Source: Pseudomonadota bacterium
GTDB taxonomy: Bacteria > Pseudomonadota > Alphaproteobacteria > Caulobacterales > Caulobacteraceae
DNA length: 32,650 nucleotides
NCBI GenBank assembly: GCA_023428785.1
Contig: JAEYWU010000102.1
Span: 1 to 32,650 of the forward strand
Direction: 5' to 3'
Both the position numbers and the translations under genes were made by a program. The notes beneath the pieces are model-generated. The model saw only the letters and a list, made by a program, of their open reading frames with translations, was not told the origin of the DNA and ran no database searches. Numbering within the stretch: position 1 is the first letter of the stretch; the number at the start of each line of letters is the position of its first letter. This document shows, piece by piece, positions 25,027 to 32,543 of this stretch.

Positions 25027-25704
25027 TCAATCCCCGCGCGGATCGATCGCGAAGGCGCACACGCCCGGTATCGCCGACAGGTGGTCGGCCAGCTCCGCAA
25101 ACCGGACCTGGGTGGCCCGGATCCGGAACGTCCGGCAGCGCAGCCCGTCGGCATCCAGCCGGTGCGTGTCCGGCCTGAAGCCTGCATCCGTTTCAGCCAG
25201 CCGCTTCAGCACCTCGGCCTCGGGTGACGGGCCCTCGGCCCGCCAGCGCACCACGACGTCGGCGACCACCTCCTCGGGCAGGCGGCGCGACACCAGCCTC
25301 AGACCGATCAGGATCAGCAGGGTGATGCCGGTCGCCGCCCCGCCCATCACGAACAGGCCCGCGCCGAACACCAGACCGATCGCGGCCGTGATCCACAGCG
25401 ACGCCGCCGTCGTCAGGCCGTGGATCGAGAATCCCGTCCGGAAGATCACGCCCGCGCACAGAAAGCCGATCCCCGTCAGAACCCCGTGCGCCATGCGCGC
25501 CGGATCGGCGATGATCTCCTGACCCGGCAGGGTCGAGAACCGCCAGCCGCCCTGATTGACCGAGAGTTCCATCAGCAGGGCCGAGGCCAGGCACACCAGA
25601 ATATGAGTCCGAAAGCCCGCCGCGCGCCCGCGCCACTCCCGCTCCAGCCCGATCAGGCCACCGGCGAGGACTGCCGCGAGCAGAGGATACACAAACGCGC
25701 CCAT
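25027..25704 (-). CDS. MgtC/SapB family membrane protein
   Basis: A 225-residue MgtC/SapB-type protein. Four to five membrane segments occupy about residues 5-145, with the family blocks GGLIGLEREWRGRAAGFRTH and GVLTGIGFLCAGVIF. A soluble C-terminal ACT-like domain (about 155-225) follows. MgtC helps survival in low magnesium and inhibits F-type ATPase in pathogens; SapB and other relatives have unclear roles in free-living bacteria. It is a separate gene, 48 bases upstream of the SDR start region on the same strand, so weak co-transcription is possible. Confidence 0.9.
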   Translation of the reverse strand: MGAFVYPLLAAVLAGGLIGLEREWRGRAAGFRTHILVCLASALLMELSVNQGGWRFSTLPGQEIIADPARMAHGVLTGIGFLCAGVIFRTGFSIHGLTTAASLWITAAIGLVFGAGLFVMGGAATGITLLILIGLRLVSRRLPEEVVADVVVRWRAEGPSPEAEVLKRLAETDAGFRPDTHRLDADGLRCRTFRIRATQVRFAELADHLSAIPGVCAFAIDPRGD

Positions 25705-26049
25705 CCGCCCTTAACGCTCAGCTTGGCGCGCCGTTTCCGCCGCCCGACGTCGCGGCCGGTCGCTCAAGGGGCCTGCACTCCCTCATCACGGATCGCCAAG
25801 CCTTTGAAGATGCAGCGCGCGCCTCGGAAGCGACAGTCCTTCGTCCCCGTGCGCGAAGCCATGCCCATACTCCCAACAGGGCGAGTGAGCCGGCGAGAAA
25901 GGCGGACGAGGCGGTCGAGGCGAACGACTTGGACTGTGTTGTTTACCGTCCGCCTCATGCGGGGCTGCCGCCCTGCCGACAGGCCCAGCGCGGCGCCTGT
26001 GCGGGCTCGCATAACGAGCGTATCGTCCCTCGACACTGGAGCACGACCC
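25705..26049. other. 345-base intergenic region between divergent genes
   Basis: No gene here that I can support. It lies between the starts of the MgtC-like gene and the lipoprotein gene, so it must hold both promoters. A minus-strand open frame from about 25947 down to 25723 would give a hydrophobic helix (AFLAGSLALLGVWAWLRARG) but has no ATG or ribosome site. GGAG at 26035-26038 probably serves the lipoprotein gene. Confidence 0.5.
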
Positions 26050-26619
26050 ATGATCCGCATCGCCCTGCCCCTCACCGCCGCCCTGCTGTTGACGGCCTGT
26101 TCCGAACCCGCCGCGACCGAGACGCCTGACGCCGCACCCGAAACGGCCGCCACGGCCGAGGCGCCCCCCGGCCCTGTCGTCAGCCCCTCGACCGGCAGCG
26201 TTCGCGAGGTGTTGCTCGGCGAAAATCCCGGCGCCGACGACCTGCGCTACGCCTTCGCCCCGGTCGACCTGAACGGCGACGGCCAGCCCGAGATGCTGGC
26301 CTATGTCGTGGGCCCGACCGTTTGCGGCTCGGGAGGCTGCAGCCTCTATGTCCTGGCGGGCGGCAGCGAGGGCTGGAGCGTCCTGGCCCGCACCAGCGTG
26401 ACCCAGACCCCGATCGGCGTGCTGGACACCTCGACAGGCGGCTGGCGCGATCTGGCCGTCTCGGTCGGCGGCGGCGGGGCTCCTGCCGGCTGGGTTCGTC
26501 TGGCCTGGGACGGCCAGTCCTATCCGTCCAACCCGACGACGGTCGTCCCCGGAGGCTTCGACGAAACCGCCATCACCACCCTGCTCGCCTCGGACCCGCC
26601 CTTCGTCCCGCTGGCCTGA
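26050..26619 (+). CDS. Lipoprotein with DxNxDG and CGSGGC motifs
   Basis: A 189-residue probable outer-membrane or periplasmic lipoprotein. The signal ends in the lipobox LLTAC (Cys17), followed by an Ala/Thr/Pro-rich linker (about 18-50). The folded part contains VDLNGDGQPEMLAYVVGPTV, which has a calcium-binding-loop look (DxNxDGxxE), and then CGSGGCSLYVLAGG, a small two-cysteine loop. This pair of motifs recurs in uncharacterised small lipoproteins of other Proteobacteria, as I recall. The two Cys could form a disulfide. The start at 26050 has GGAG 11 bases upstream. Function unknown. It converges on the antiporter gene with 6 bases between the stops. Confidence 0.82.
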   Translation: MIRIALPLTAALLLTACSEPAATETPDAAPETAATAEAPPGPVVSPSTGSVREVLLGENPGADDLRYAFAPVDLNGDGQPEMLAYVVGPTVCGSGGCSLYVLAGGSEGWSVLARTSVTQTPIGVLDTSTGGWRDLAVSVGGGGAPAGWVRLAWDGQSYPSNPTTVVPGGFDETAITTLLASDPPFVPLA

Positions 26620-26625
26620 CCGGCC

Positions 26626-27900
26626 TCAGGCGTGGGGCAGCGGCTTCTCCTCGGCCGGGGTCACCCGGCCGATCAGGGTCTTGATGGTGCCGCCCTGCGC
26701 CAGCACCGAAAATAGGACCACCACATAGGTCGCGGCCACCAGCACGTCCTTGACCGGCGAGGCCGGCAGCGACAGCGCCAGGGCGATCGAGATCCCGCCC
26801 CTGAGGCCGCCCCAGGTCATGATCGGAAACGCCATGCCGAACGGCAGGAGATTTCTCCACCCCGCCAGCGGCACGCCGACCGCGATCGCCCGCGCCAGCA
26901 GCACCAGCGGCACGGTCAGAAGCCCCAGACCCAAAAGGCCGAACCGGTCCGCCACCACCACCGCTTCCAGCCCGATCAGCAGGAACAGCACCGCGTTCAG
27001 GATCTCGTCGATCAGGGCCCAGAACTTGAGCAGATAGTCCTTGGTCGTTTCGCTCATCGCGTGGGCCACGCCGTGATTGCCGATCAGGAGGCCCGCCACC
27101 GCCATCGCCACCGGTCCCGAAATGTGCAGGGCCGAGGCCAGGGAATAGCCTCCCATGACCACCGCCAGGGTCACCATCACCTCGACCGAATAGTCGTCGA
27201 TGGCCTTCATCGCCCGATAGCCGATCCAGCCCACGATCAGCCCTAGCAGGGCCCCGCCGAGCGCCTCGACCGCGAACATCTCGCCGGCGTGCAGGAACGA
27301 GAAATCCTGGCCGGAAACCGCCGTGGCCAGCAGGATCGAGAAGATCACGACCCCCACGCCATCGTTGAACAGGCTCTCGCCCGCGATCGTCGCCTGAAGC
27401 GTCGGCGGCACCCGGGCGGTCTTCAGCACCCCCATCACCGCCACCGGGTCCGTCGGACTGATCAGGGCTCCGAAGACGAAGCACCAAACCAGCGGGATCG
27501 CCAGGCCCGTCAGCTGCGTCAGCCCCCAGAACCCCAGGCCCACCATCACCGTCGAGGCCACCACCCCGATGGTCGACAGGATCGCGATCTGCCAGCGGCC
27601 CTTCTTTAGGTGGTCGATGTCCACATGCAGCGCCCCCGCGAACAGCAGGAACGACAGCATCCCCTCCATCAGGGTCTCGTGGAAATCGATGCCCGCCAGA
27701 AAGGCCGTGACCATTCCCGACAGGTCACTTCGCGGCAGCACGGCGTCCGCGGCCACGACCACCACAGAGGCCACCGCGCCCATCATCGTCAGCGCGACCA
27801 TGCCAGGCAGCCGGAAGAACCGGTGGTTCAGCCAGGCCAGCATGGCCGAAAGAACGATCAGAATGGCCGCCGCTTCGAGCGCCGACAAAGCTCCGTCCAA
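26626..27900 (-). CDS. CPA1-family Na+/H+ antiporter (NhaP-like)
   Basis: A 424-residue cation:proton antiporter with about twelve membrane helices. The family ion-site block ISPTDPVAVMG and the carboxylate helix GESLFNDGVGVV are present, as is the C-terminal MTWGGLRGGISIALALSLP typical of CPA1/NHE-like antiporters. They extrude Na+ or K+ for H+, protecting pH and salt balance. I chose TTG at 27900 because GGAGGGG lies 6 bases upstream and the helix starts soon after; a TTG at 27945 would place the start inside the putative promoter. The soluble C-terminal tail is very short (VTPAEEKPLPHA), so regulatory domains are absent. Confidence 0.93.
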   Translation of the reverse strand: MDGALSALEAAAILIVLSAMLAWLNHRFFRLPGMVALTMMGAVASVVVVAADAVLPRSDLSGMVTAFLAGIDFHETLMEGMLSFLLFAGALHVDIDHLKKGRWQIAILSTIGVVASTVMVGLGFWGLTQLTGLAIPLVWCFVFGALISPTDPVAVMGVLKTARVPPTLQATIAGESLFNDGVGVVIFSILLATAVSGQDFSFLHAGEMFAVEALGGALLGLIVGWIGYRAMKAIDDYSVEVMVTLAVVMGGYSLASALHISGPVAMAVAGLLIGNHGVAHAMSETTKDYLLKFWALIDEILNAVLFLLIGLEAVVVADRFGLLGLGLLTVPLVLLARAIAVGVPLAGWRNLLPFGMAFPIMTWGGLRGGISIALALSLPASPVKDVLVAATYVVVLFSVLAQGGTIKTLIGRVTPAEEKPLPHA

Positions 27901-27927
27901 AGCGTTCCCCTCCGCGAAACGAGACCG

Positions 27928-27953
27928 ATGGTAGCCGTCATCCAAGGCCTCAA
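27928..27953 (-). promoter_or_regulatory. Putative promoter of the antiporter
   Basis: On the minus strand TTGAGG (27953-27948) is followed after 12 bases by GCTACCAT (27935-27928), resembling the Caulobacter housekeeping pattern TTGACGS-N10-14-GCTANAWC. A transcript would begin near 27920, about 20 bases before the TTG start at 27900, which supports that start. Low certainty. Confidence 0.35.
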
Positions 27954-28020
27954 CCAGTCTACGGGGCGAGACGCCTCGCCAAACGGCTCGAAAGGAGCAA
28001 TGTTCGGTCAGGGAGGAACC

Positions 28021-28482
28021 ATGGGCTCAGACGACGAACCGTCGCAGGTCCAGCCGGGCGAGCGGGCCCGATCGCTGCTCGCGGTCGAGAGCCTTTTGCG
28101 CATGCAGCGCATCGCCGTCGATCATTTCGCGGGCGACGACCTGGAAACCATCACCGTCTTGCTGACCGTGGTGGCCGGAAGCGTCCCCCTGTCCCAGCAC
28201 GACGACGAGGCGCTCAGAGCCCTCGAGGAAGGCCCTCTGCCCGAGGCCCTTTTCCGCCCGGTCAGCGGACGCGGGGTCGCCGCCTCCTGCGGCCTGCCGC
28301 GCGAGACCGTGCGCCGCCGCCTCGAGCAGCTGGTCGCCGCCGGTCGCATCAAGCGCGACGAGCGGGGCTACCATCTCGTCTTCGACACCATGTCGAGGAA
28401 CCGGAATCTGGAGTTCGCCCGCGCGCTCACGCGCGAGCTGGAGGCGGCGCCGCGCCGGCTGGCGCGGTTCGACCCGCCCTAG
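28021..28482 (+). CDS. Winged-helix transcriptional regulator
   Basis: A 153-residue regulator. The C-terminal half holds the HTH: GRGVAASCGLPRETVRRRLE (about residues 82-101), then LVAAGRIKRDERGYHLVFD as the wing. The N-terminal half is helical (SLLAVESLLRMQRIAVDHFA), may form a dimer and bind a ligand, and I do not recognise it as a known domain. The ATG at 28021 has GGAGG 4 bases upstream; an in-frame ATG at 28000, also with AAAGGAG, would add 7 residues. It is divergent from the Na+/H+ antiporter across about 120 bases, making the antiporter a possible target. Its stop overlaps that of the next convergent gene by the shared tetramer CTAG. Confidence 0.75.
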   Translation: MGSDDEPSQVQPGERARSLLAVESLLRMQRIAVDHFAGDDLETITVLLTVVAGSVPLSQHDDEALRALEEGPLPEALFRPVSGRGVAASCGLPRETVRRRLEQLVAAGRIKRDERGYHLVFDTMSRNRNLEFARALTRELEAAPRRLARFDPP

Positions 28483-28742
28483 GCGGCCTGCTGGCCCTCT
28501 GCCGCGATGTCGGCGATCCAGCCGGCCACGGTGGCCCCGGCGGCCTCGGCCTGCTCGCGGGCGGCTTCGTCATAGACCGGCGCGGCCTCGCCCAGACGAC
28601 CGGTTTCCTCGGCCAGGGCCTGCAGCAGCTCCGACATCGCCGCCGGCGAACGACGGGCCTGGATGCGGGCCAGGGCGCGGACGGCGGCTCGCAGGGCGAG
28701 CACATCGCTCGCCAGAGCCTGAGGCGTGAGCTTGGGAGTCAT
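28479..28742 (-). CDS. Hypothetical 87-residue helical protein
   Basis: A small, Ala/Glu-rich protein with no membrane segment and no Cys. It appears to be a bundle of three helices: TPQALASDVLALRAAVRALA, SAAMSELLQAL-like (residues 32-45) and DEAAREQAEAAGATVAGWIA. I do not recognise a family. The codon pattern and the ATG with a large inverted repeat just upstream favour a real gene. No ribosome site is visible beside the start, so translation may be leaderless or controlled by the hairpin. It shares CTAG with the end of the winged-helix gene on the other strand. Confidence 0.6.
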   Translation of the reverse strand: MTPKLTPQALASDVLALRAAVRALARIQARRSPAAMSELLQALAEETGRLGEAAPVYDEAAREQAEAAGATVAGWIADIAAEGQQAA

Positions 28743-28746
28743 GGAT

Positions 28747-28799
28747 CAGGGTTCGGTCACGGTTCGGGGAGGGCGCCGCACCTAAGGGGCCGAACCCTG
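28747..28799. promoter_or_regulatory. Perfect 10-bp inverted repeat before the 87-residue gene
   Basis: The arms CAGGGTTCGG (28747-28756) and CCGAACCCTG (28790-28799) match perfectly around a 33-base spacer. The inner spacer carries another GGTTCGG copy (28761-28767), so a regulator could bind two or three half-sites. The nearer arm starts 4 bases before the minus-strand ATG at 28742. It may be an operator or a structured leader. Confidence 0.55.
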
Positions 28800-28893
28800 C
28801 CCGTCCAGACCCGGGCGCCCCGGATCGGGTCACTCTGGTTGCGGACGATCCGCCCTCGCGAGGAACGGGATCGGCCATCCTCCGTGCGCGACC

Positions 28894-29313
28894 TCAGAGC
28901 GGCTTGCCGGTTCCGCCCGATAGCTCACCGGCCGCCACGCCGGGTTCAGGACCGCGCTCTCCGCCGGGCTTGTCGATCTGGCCGACCGGGCGGGCGTCAG
29001 GCCCCGCCCCCTGCTCCATCGCCTCGGGAACCGGTTCGGTGCGCACCGGCGGCTCCCGGTCCGGCGACGACCTGCGCTCGGGAAGGTTCAACTCCGGCAG
29101 GTCGAACGAAACCGCCGGACCATCCGGCAGGGACGGCAGGCTGGCGCCTCGCCAAGTCAGGGCCATGGTCACGATCCCGCCCGCGAGCATCAGCCCGACA
29201 AGGCCCCAGGCGACCATCGCCGCGCCCCGCCCCTCCGGCGAGGACGGGCCGTCCCCCCTCAGGGCTTCCGGAAGCGACTTGGGCTCGACGATTTCGGGGG
29301 TCTGCTCGGTCAT
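28894..29313 (-). CDS. Single-span membrane protein with Pro-rich tail
   Basis: A 139-residue protein. A cytoplasmic N-terminus (about 1-32) is followed by one membrane helix, MVAWGLVGLMLAGGIVTMAL (33-52), and an extracytoplasmic tail that is rich in Pro, Glu, Gly and Arg and likely disordered (LPELNLPERRSSPDREPPVR). I do not recognise it. The gene begins 12 bases after the stop of yebC on the same strand, so it could be transcribed with yebC. No cysteines or catalytic motifs are visible. Function unknown. Confidence 0.65.
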   Translation of the reverse strand: MTEQTPEIVEPKSLPEALRGDGPSSPEGRGAAMVAWGLVGLMLAGGIVTMALTWRGASLPSLPDGPAVSFDLPELNLPERRSSPDREPPVRTEPVPEAMEQGAGPDARPVGQIDKPGGERGPEPGVAAGELSGGTGKPL

Positions 29314-29325
29314 GCCGAGCCTACC

Positions 29326-30099
29326 CTAGCCCGCGTACTTGGCCGCGTCTTCCTCGGAGATGTCCTCGTTGGAATAGACCTGCTGGACGTCATCCTCGGC
29401 GTCGAGCGCGTCCATCAGCTTGAACAGGGTCCCGACTGCATCGCCGGTGACCACGACTTCGGACTGGGGCCTCCAGACGATCGCGGTCGACCGGGGATCG
29501 CCTAGGACCTTGGACATGGCCTCGGCCACATCGTTCAGGTCCTCGAAGCCCGTCCAGATCGTGTGACCCGGCGCGTCCTCATAGATGTCCGGCTTGACCA
29601 AGTCGCTCTCGACGTCCTGGGCGCCCGCCTCGATGGCGGCCTCCATCACGGCGTCCTCAGAACCCGCCTCGGCCGGATATTTGATCTGGCCGACTCGGTC
29701 CCACATGAAGGTCACCGAGCCCGTTTCGCCCAGCTGGCCGCCGTATTTGGCGAAGGCCGCGCGCACGTTCGACGCCGCGCGATTGCGGTTGTCGGTCAGG
29801 ACCTCGACCACGAACTGGACCCCGCCGGGGCCACGGCCCTCGTAGCGGATCTCCTCCATGTTGTCGGTCTCGCCGCCGGCCGCCTTGTTGATCGCACGGG
29901 CGATCACGTCCTTGGGCAGGCTCTCGGCCTTGGCGTTGTTCACCGCCAAGCGCAGGCGCGGGTTCAGCGCCGGATCGGGCAGGCCCGACTTGGCCGCGAC
30001 CGTGATTTCGCGCGAGAGCCGCGAGAACAGTTTGGAACGCACGGCGTCCGCGCGTCCCTTGCGGTGCATGATGTTCTTGAACTTTGAGTGGCCGGCCAT
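29326..30099 (-). CDS. yebC: YebC/PmpR family (TACO1-type) protein
   Basis: A 257-residue YebC-family protein. The start MAGHSKFKNIMHRKGRADAV is the diagnostic family opening, and later blocks EIRYEGRGPGGVQFVVEVLTDN, FAKYGGQLGETGSVTFMW and AIVWRPQSEV fit throughout. Members were described as transcriptional regulators and more recently as translation factors easing ribosome stalling at difficult sequences; which applies here cannot be told. The ATG at 30099 gives the conserved N-terminus; the open frame continues far upstream with no homology. A Caulobacter-type promoter fits at 30137-30165. In many bacteria the gene lies by ruvC, which is not present in this window. Confidence 0.96.
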   Translation of the reverse strand: MAGHSKFKNIMHRKGRADAVRSKLFSRLSREITVAAKSGLPDPALNPRLRLAVNNAKAESLPKDVIARAINKAAGGETDNMEEIRYEGRGPGGVQFVVEVLTDNRNRAASNVRAAFAKYGGQLGETGSVTFMWDRVGQIKYPAEAGSEDAVMEAAIEAGAQDVESDLVKPDIYEDAPGHTIWTGFEDLNDVAEAMSKVLGDPRSTAIVWRPQSEVVVTGDAVGTLFKLMDALDAEDDVQQVYSNEDISEEDAAKYAG

Positions 30100-30136
30100 G
30101 GTCGTCCGAAAGGCTTTGGGCAAAAGGGAAGGCGCC

Positions 30137-30165
30137 GATCTAGCCGATGCGCACGCCCCTGTCAT
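30137..30165 (-). promoter_or_regulatory. Putative yebC promoter
   Basis: On the minus strand ATGACAG (30165-30159) is followed after 14 bases by GCTAGATC (30144-30137), a perfect match to the GCTANAWC part of the Caulobacter housekeeping promoter and a close match to its -35. The transcript would start about 30 bases before the yebC ATG. Confidence 0.55.
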
Positions 30166-30225
30166 CCGCGCGGAACCGTAGCCATATCGAGGGATTGAGA
30201 CTGGGTGCCAAACGGGAGCGCTTCC

Positions 30226-30411
30226 ATGACCGACCAGGACGACGTGTTCGTGATCGACGAGGACGAAGCGGGCGAAATCGTCCACTGGCAGGAGCGCCCG
30301 CCGATCCACCTGTCGACCGTCCAGGCCACCAGCGCGACCCTTCTGGCCTTCGGCCTCGGCGCCCTCGCGGCCGTCGGCGCCCTGGCCTTGCTCGGAAAAA
30401 TTCGCGACTGA
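30226..30411 (+). CDS. Small single-span membrane protein with acidic N-terminus
   Basis: A 61-residue protein. The N-terminus is strongly acidic (MTDQDDVFVIDEDEAGEIVH, residues 1-20), followed by HWQERPPIHLSTVQATSA and one membrane helix (about 37-56, LLAFGLGALAAVGALALLGK). I do not recognise a family. The ATG at 30226 has GGGAG 8 bases upstream; an in-frame ATG at 30205 lacks one. It lies between divergent yebC and ppa, 63 bases before ppa on the same strand, so it may share a transcript with ppa. The charge pattern suggests an N-in topology with a cytoplasmic acidic tail, which is inference. Confidence 0.7.
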   Translation: MTDQDDVFVIDEDEAGEIVHWQERPPIHLSTVQATSATLLAFGLGALAAVGALALLGKIRD

Positions 30412-30474
30412 AGTCTTTTGCCGGACGCCCGTAGGGTCTAGAGGGCGCCCCTCCCCACGACTTCGGAACAGACC

Positions 30475-31008
30475 ATGCGCCTGGACGCCATCCCCGTCGG
30501 ATCGAACCCGCCCCACGACGTCAATGTCGTCATCGAGATCCCGCTCGGCGGCGAGCCGATCAAGTACGAGCTCGACAAGGCCTCGGGCGCGCTGGTCGTG
30601 GACCGGTTCCTCTACACCCCGATGCACTACCCGGGGAACTACGGCTTCATCCCCAACACCCTGTCGGGCGACGGCGATCCCTGCGACGTGCTGGTTGCCA
30701 ACACCCGCGCCATCGTCCCGGGGGCCATCATTTCGGTGAAGCCGATCGGCGTGCTGGTCATGGAAGACAACGCCGGCGAGGACGAGAAGATCATCGCCGT
30801 GCCGTCCCATCACCTGACGGCGCGCTACGACCGGGTCGAGGACATCGCCGACATGCCCGACATCACGGTCAAGCAGATCGAGCACTTCTTCGCCCACTAC
30901 AAGGACCTGGAGCCGGGCAAGTGGGTCAAGATCGTCCGCTGGGGCGGCCGCGAGGAAGCCCAGCGCCTGATCCTGGAAGGCATCCAGCGCGCCAAGACCA
31001 AGAGCTAG
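30475..31008 (+). CDS. ppa: Inorganic pyrophosphatase (family I)
   Basis: A 177-residue soluble family I pyrophosphatase that hydrolyses PPi from biosynthesis, pulling nucleic-acid and protein synthesis forward. The signature DGDPCDVLV has metal ligands D66, D68 and D71, and the blocks HYPGNYGFIPNTL, EDEKIIAVP and WVKIVRWGG are typical. It is of normal length for bacteria. The start at 30475 follows GGAACAG-like purines, without a strong ribosome site. Its TAG overlaps the stop of the convergent sulfotransferase gene through the shared CTAG. Confidence 0.97.
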   Translation: MRLDAIPVGSNPPHDVNVVIEIPLGGEPIKYELDKASGALVVDRFLYTPMHYPGNYGFIPNTLSGDGDPCDVLVANTRAIVPGAIISVKPIGVLVMEDNAGEDEKIIAVPSHHLTARYDRVEDIADMPDITVKQIEHFFAHYKDLEPGKWVKIVRWGGREEAQRLILEGIQRAKTKS

Positions 31009-32543
31009 GCGCGCTTCAGCGCCTCCACGAAGATCGCCGCCTCGGGCGGATAGCGATCCGCCCGTGACGCGCGCGGGCGGATCGGCTCGCGCACCTGCAT
31101 GGCCGAGAAGGTGTTGACCGAGGCGCTGCGGCGTTCCGGCTCCAGATAGCGCGCATCCCATTCCAGCTCGCAGAACTCGAACAGCTTCCGCCCCTCGGTT
31201 TGCGGGTCAGCGCACAGGGCGTCGTGATCGACCTCCTGGAACTGCTCGCCCAGCCGCTCGCGCCAGGCAGCCCGCATGCGGTCATTCAGGCCCACCGCAT
31301 GGGCCAGATGCTCCAGATCGGTCGCATAGGGATAGGCCGCCGAGAAATCGTGCAGCCAGATCGACAGGGCCGTCTCGACCGGGTCGCGGCGCACGAAGAC
31401 GATCTTCGCCTCGGGCAGGAGGCGCGCGATCAGTCCGGCATAGGGCGTATTGAGCGGCAGCTTGTCGAGATAGACCTCCGACACCAGTCCCGCGCGATCC
31501 AGCCGCTCGGCAAGCTCACGCACCAGCGCGGCCCGGCGGTGGGCGAACAGGGCTGCGGCCGCCGCCGGACCCTTGCGGTAAAGCACGATCTCGATCTCGC
31601 GACAGGCCAGATAGAGGTCCGTGCGCTCGCCGCCCGCCATTGCGTCCGGATGGGCGCCCAAGAGGGTCTCGATCAGGGATGTGCCCGAACGCGGCAGGCC
31701 CACGATGACCACCGGCCTCGGACGGCCCAGCAACGGCGCGCCCGCGGGAGGCAGATGGTCGAACAGCTCGAGCAGGGCGCCAGCCCGCGCCTCCTGCGCC
31801 GCCCGGTCGTAGAGCAGCGCCCGCGCTGGCGAGAGACTGTTGGCCAGGCTCGCCCAGGCGGCGGCCGTGATGTCGTCTCCGGCCCGGTCGCTGGCCTGGG
31901 CCAGGGCGAAGGCCGCCGCGCTGCGAACAGGATCAGGGCGCCGCTCATCTTGGGCGATCCGGTTCAGGCCCTGCACGGTCGCCATATCCGGCGCGACCAT
32001 CGCCATAAGTCTCAGGGCCTCGACCGAGTCCGGATCAACCGCCAGCACCCGCCGCAGGATGTCCGCAGCCTGGGCCGTCGCGCCGCGCGCGATCGCGATC
32101 ACCGCCAGGCCGCAGGCCGCCTCGGGCCCTTCTCCGAGCGCCAGATACAGGCGCTCGGCGCGCTCCAGATCATTATCCTGATAGGCCGACAGCGCGGCCT
32201 CGAGCCGGTCGCGCGCCAATCCTTGAGCGGTCTCCGCCGCCGTCTCCAGCGCGTCGGCGGCCGTGCGATGATCTCCGGCGCTGCGCGCGATGTCCGCCAC
32301 CTGCCGCCAGGTCTGGGCGAAGCCGGGCCGCAATCTGGCGAGCGCCGTCCCCGCGATCACACGGGCCGCCGGCTGCGGCGACAGCCGCGCCATCTCCAGC
32401 AGCAAGGGCGTCAGCGCCGCTTCCATTTGCGGGTCAGCCGCCGCCTCCGCCGCAAGCTGTGCGGCTTCGACATCGCGGTCCTGGGAGACCAGATCGCGCA
32501 GCCGCTCCATCAGCCCTTCGTGGCCGTGGTTTCGATGCTGCAT
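31005..32543 (-). CDS. TPR-repeat sulfotransferase
   Basis: A 512-residue fusion. The N-terminal half (about 1-255) is a helical repeat array of TPR type, such as QVADIARSAGDHRTAADALE and RRVLAVDPDSVEALRLMA. The C-terminal half is a sulfotransferase domain with the PAPS phosphosulfate loop VGLPRSGTSLIE (about 281-292) and a later FVRRDPVETALS block for the 3'-phosphate of PAPS. The family moves sulfate to proteins or glycans, and TPR-linked forms are common in Caulobacterales. I chose the ATG at 32543, which follows GAGAGGCGAGG; another start at 32564 lies upstream. The acceptor is unknown. Confidence 0.9.
   Translation of the reverse strand: MQHRNHGHEGLMERLRDLVSQDRDVEAAQLAAEAAADPQMEAALTPLLLEMARLSPQPAARVIAGTALARLRPGFAQTWRQVADIARSAGDHRTAADALETAAETAQGLARDRLEAALSAYQDNDLERAERLYLALGEGPEAACGLAVIAIARGATAQAADILRRVLAVDPDSVEALRLMAMVAPDMATVQGLNRIAQDERRPDPVRSAAAFALAQASDRAGDDITAAAWASLANSLSPARALLYDRAAQEARAGALLELFDHLPPAGAPLLGRPRPVVIVGLPRSGTSLIETLLGAHPDAMAGGERTDLYLACREIEIVLYRKGPAAAAALFAHRRAALVRELAERLDRAGLVSEVYLDKLPLNTPYAGLIARLLPEAKIVFVRRDPVETALSIWLHDFSAAYPYATDLEHLAHAVGLNDRMRAAWRERLGEQFQEVDHDALCADPQTEGRKLFEFCELEWDARYLEPERRSASVNTFSAMQVREPIRPRASRADRYPPEAAIFVEALKRA

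Noticed and set aside
25723..25947. Possible small membrane protein on the minus strand with helix AFLAGSLALLGVWAWLRARG
   Set aside because: No ATG, GTG or TTG with a ribosome site precedes the helix, and a TAA lies close upstream.
30100..31161. Extension of yebC by about 350 codons upstream in the same frame
   Set aside because: The conserved YebC start MAGHSKFKN lies at 30099. The extension lies opposite ppa and the small membrane gene.
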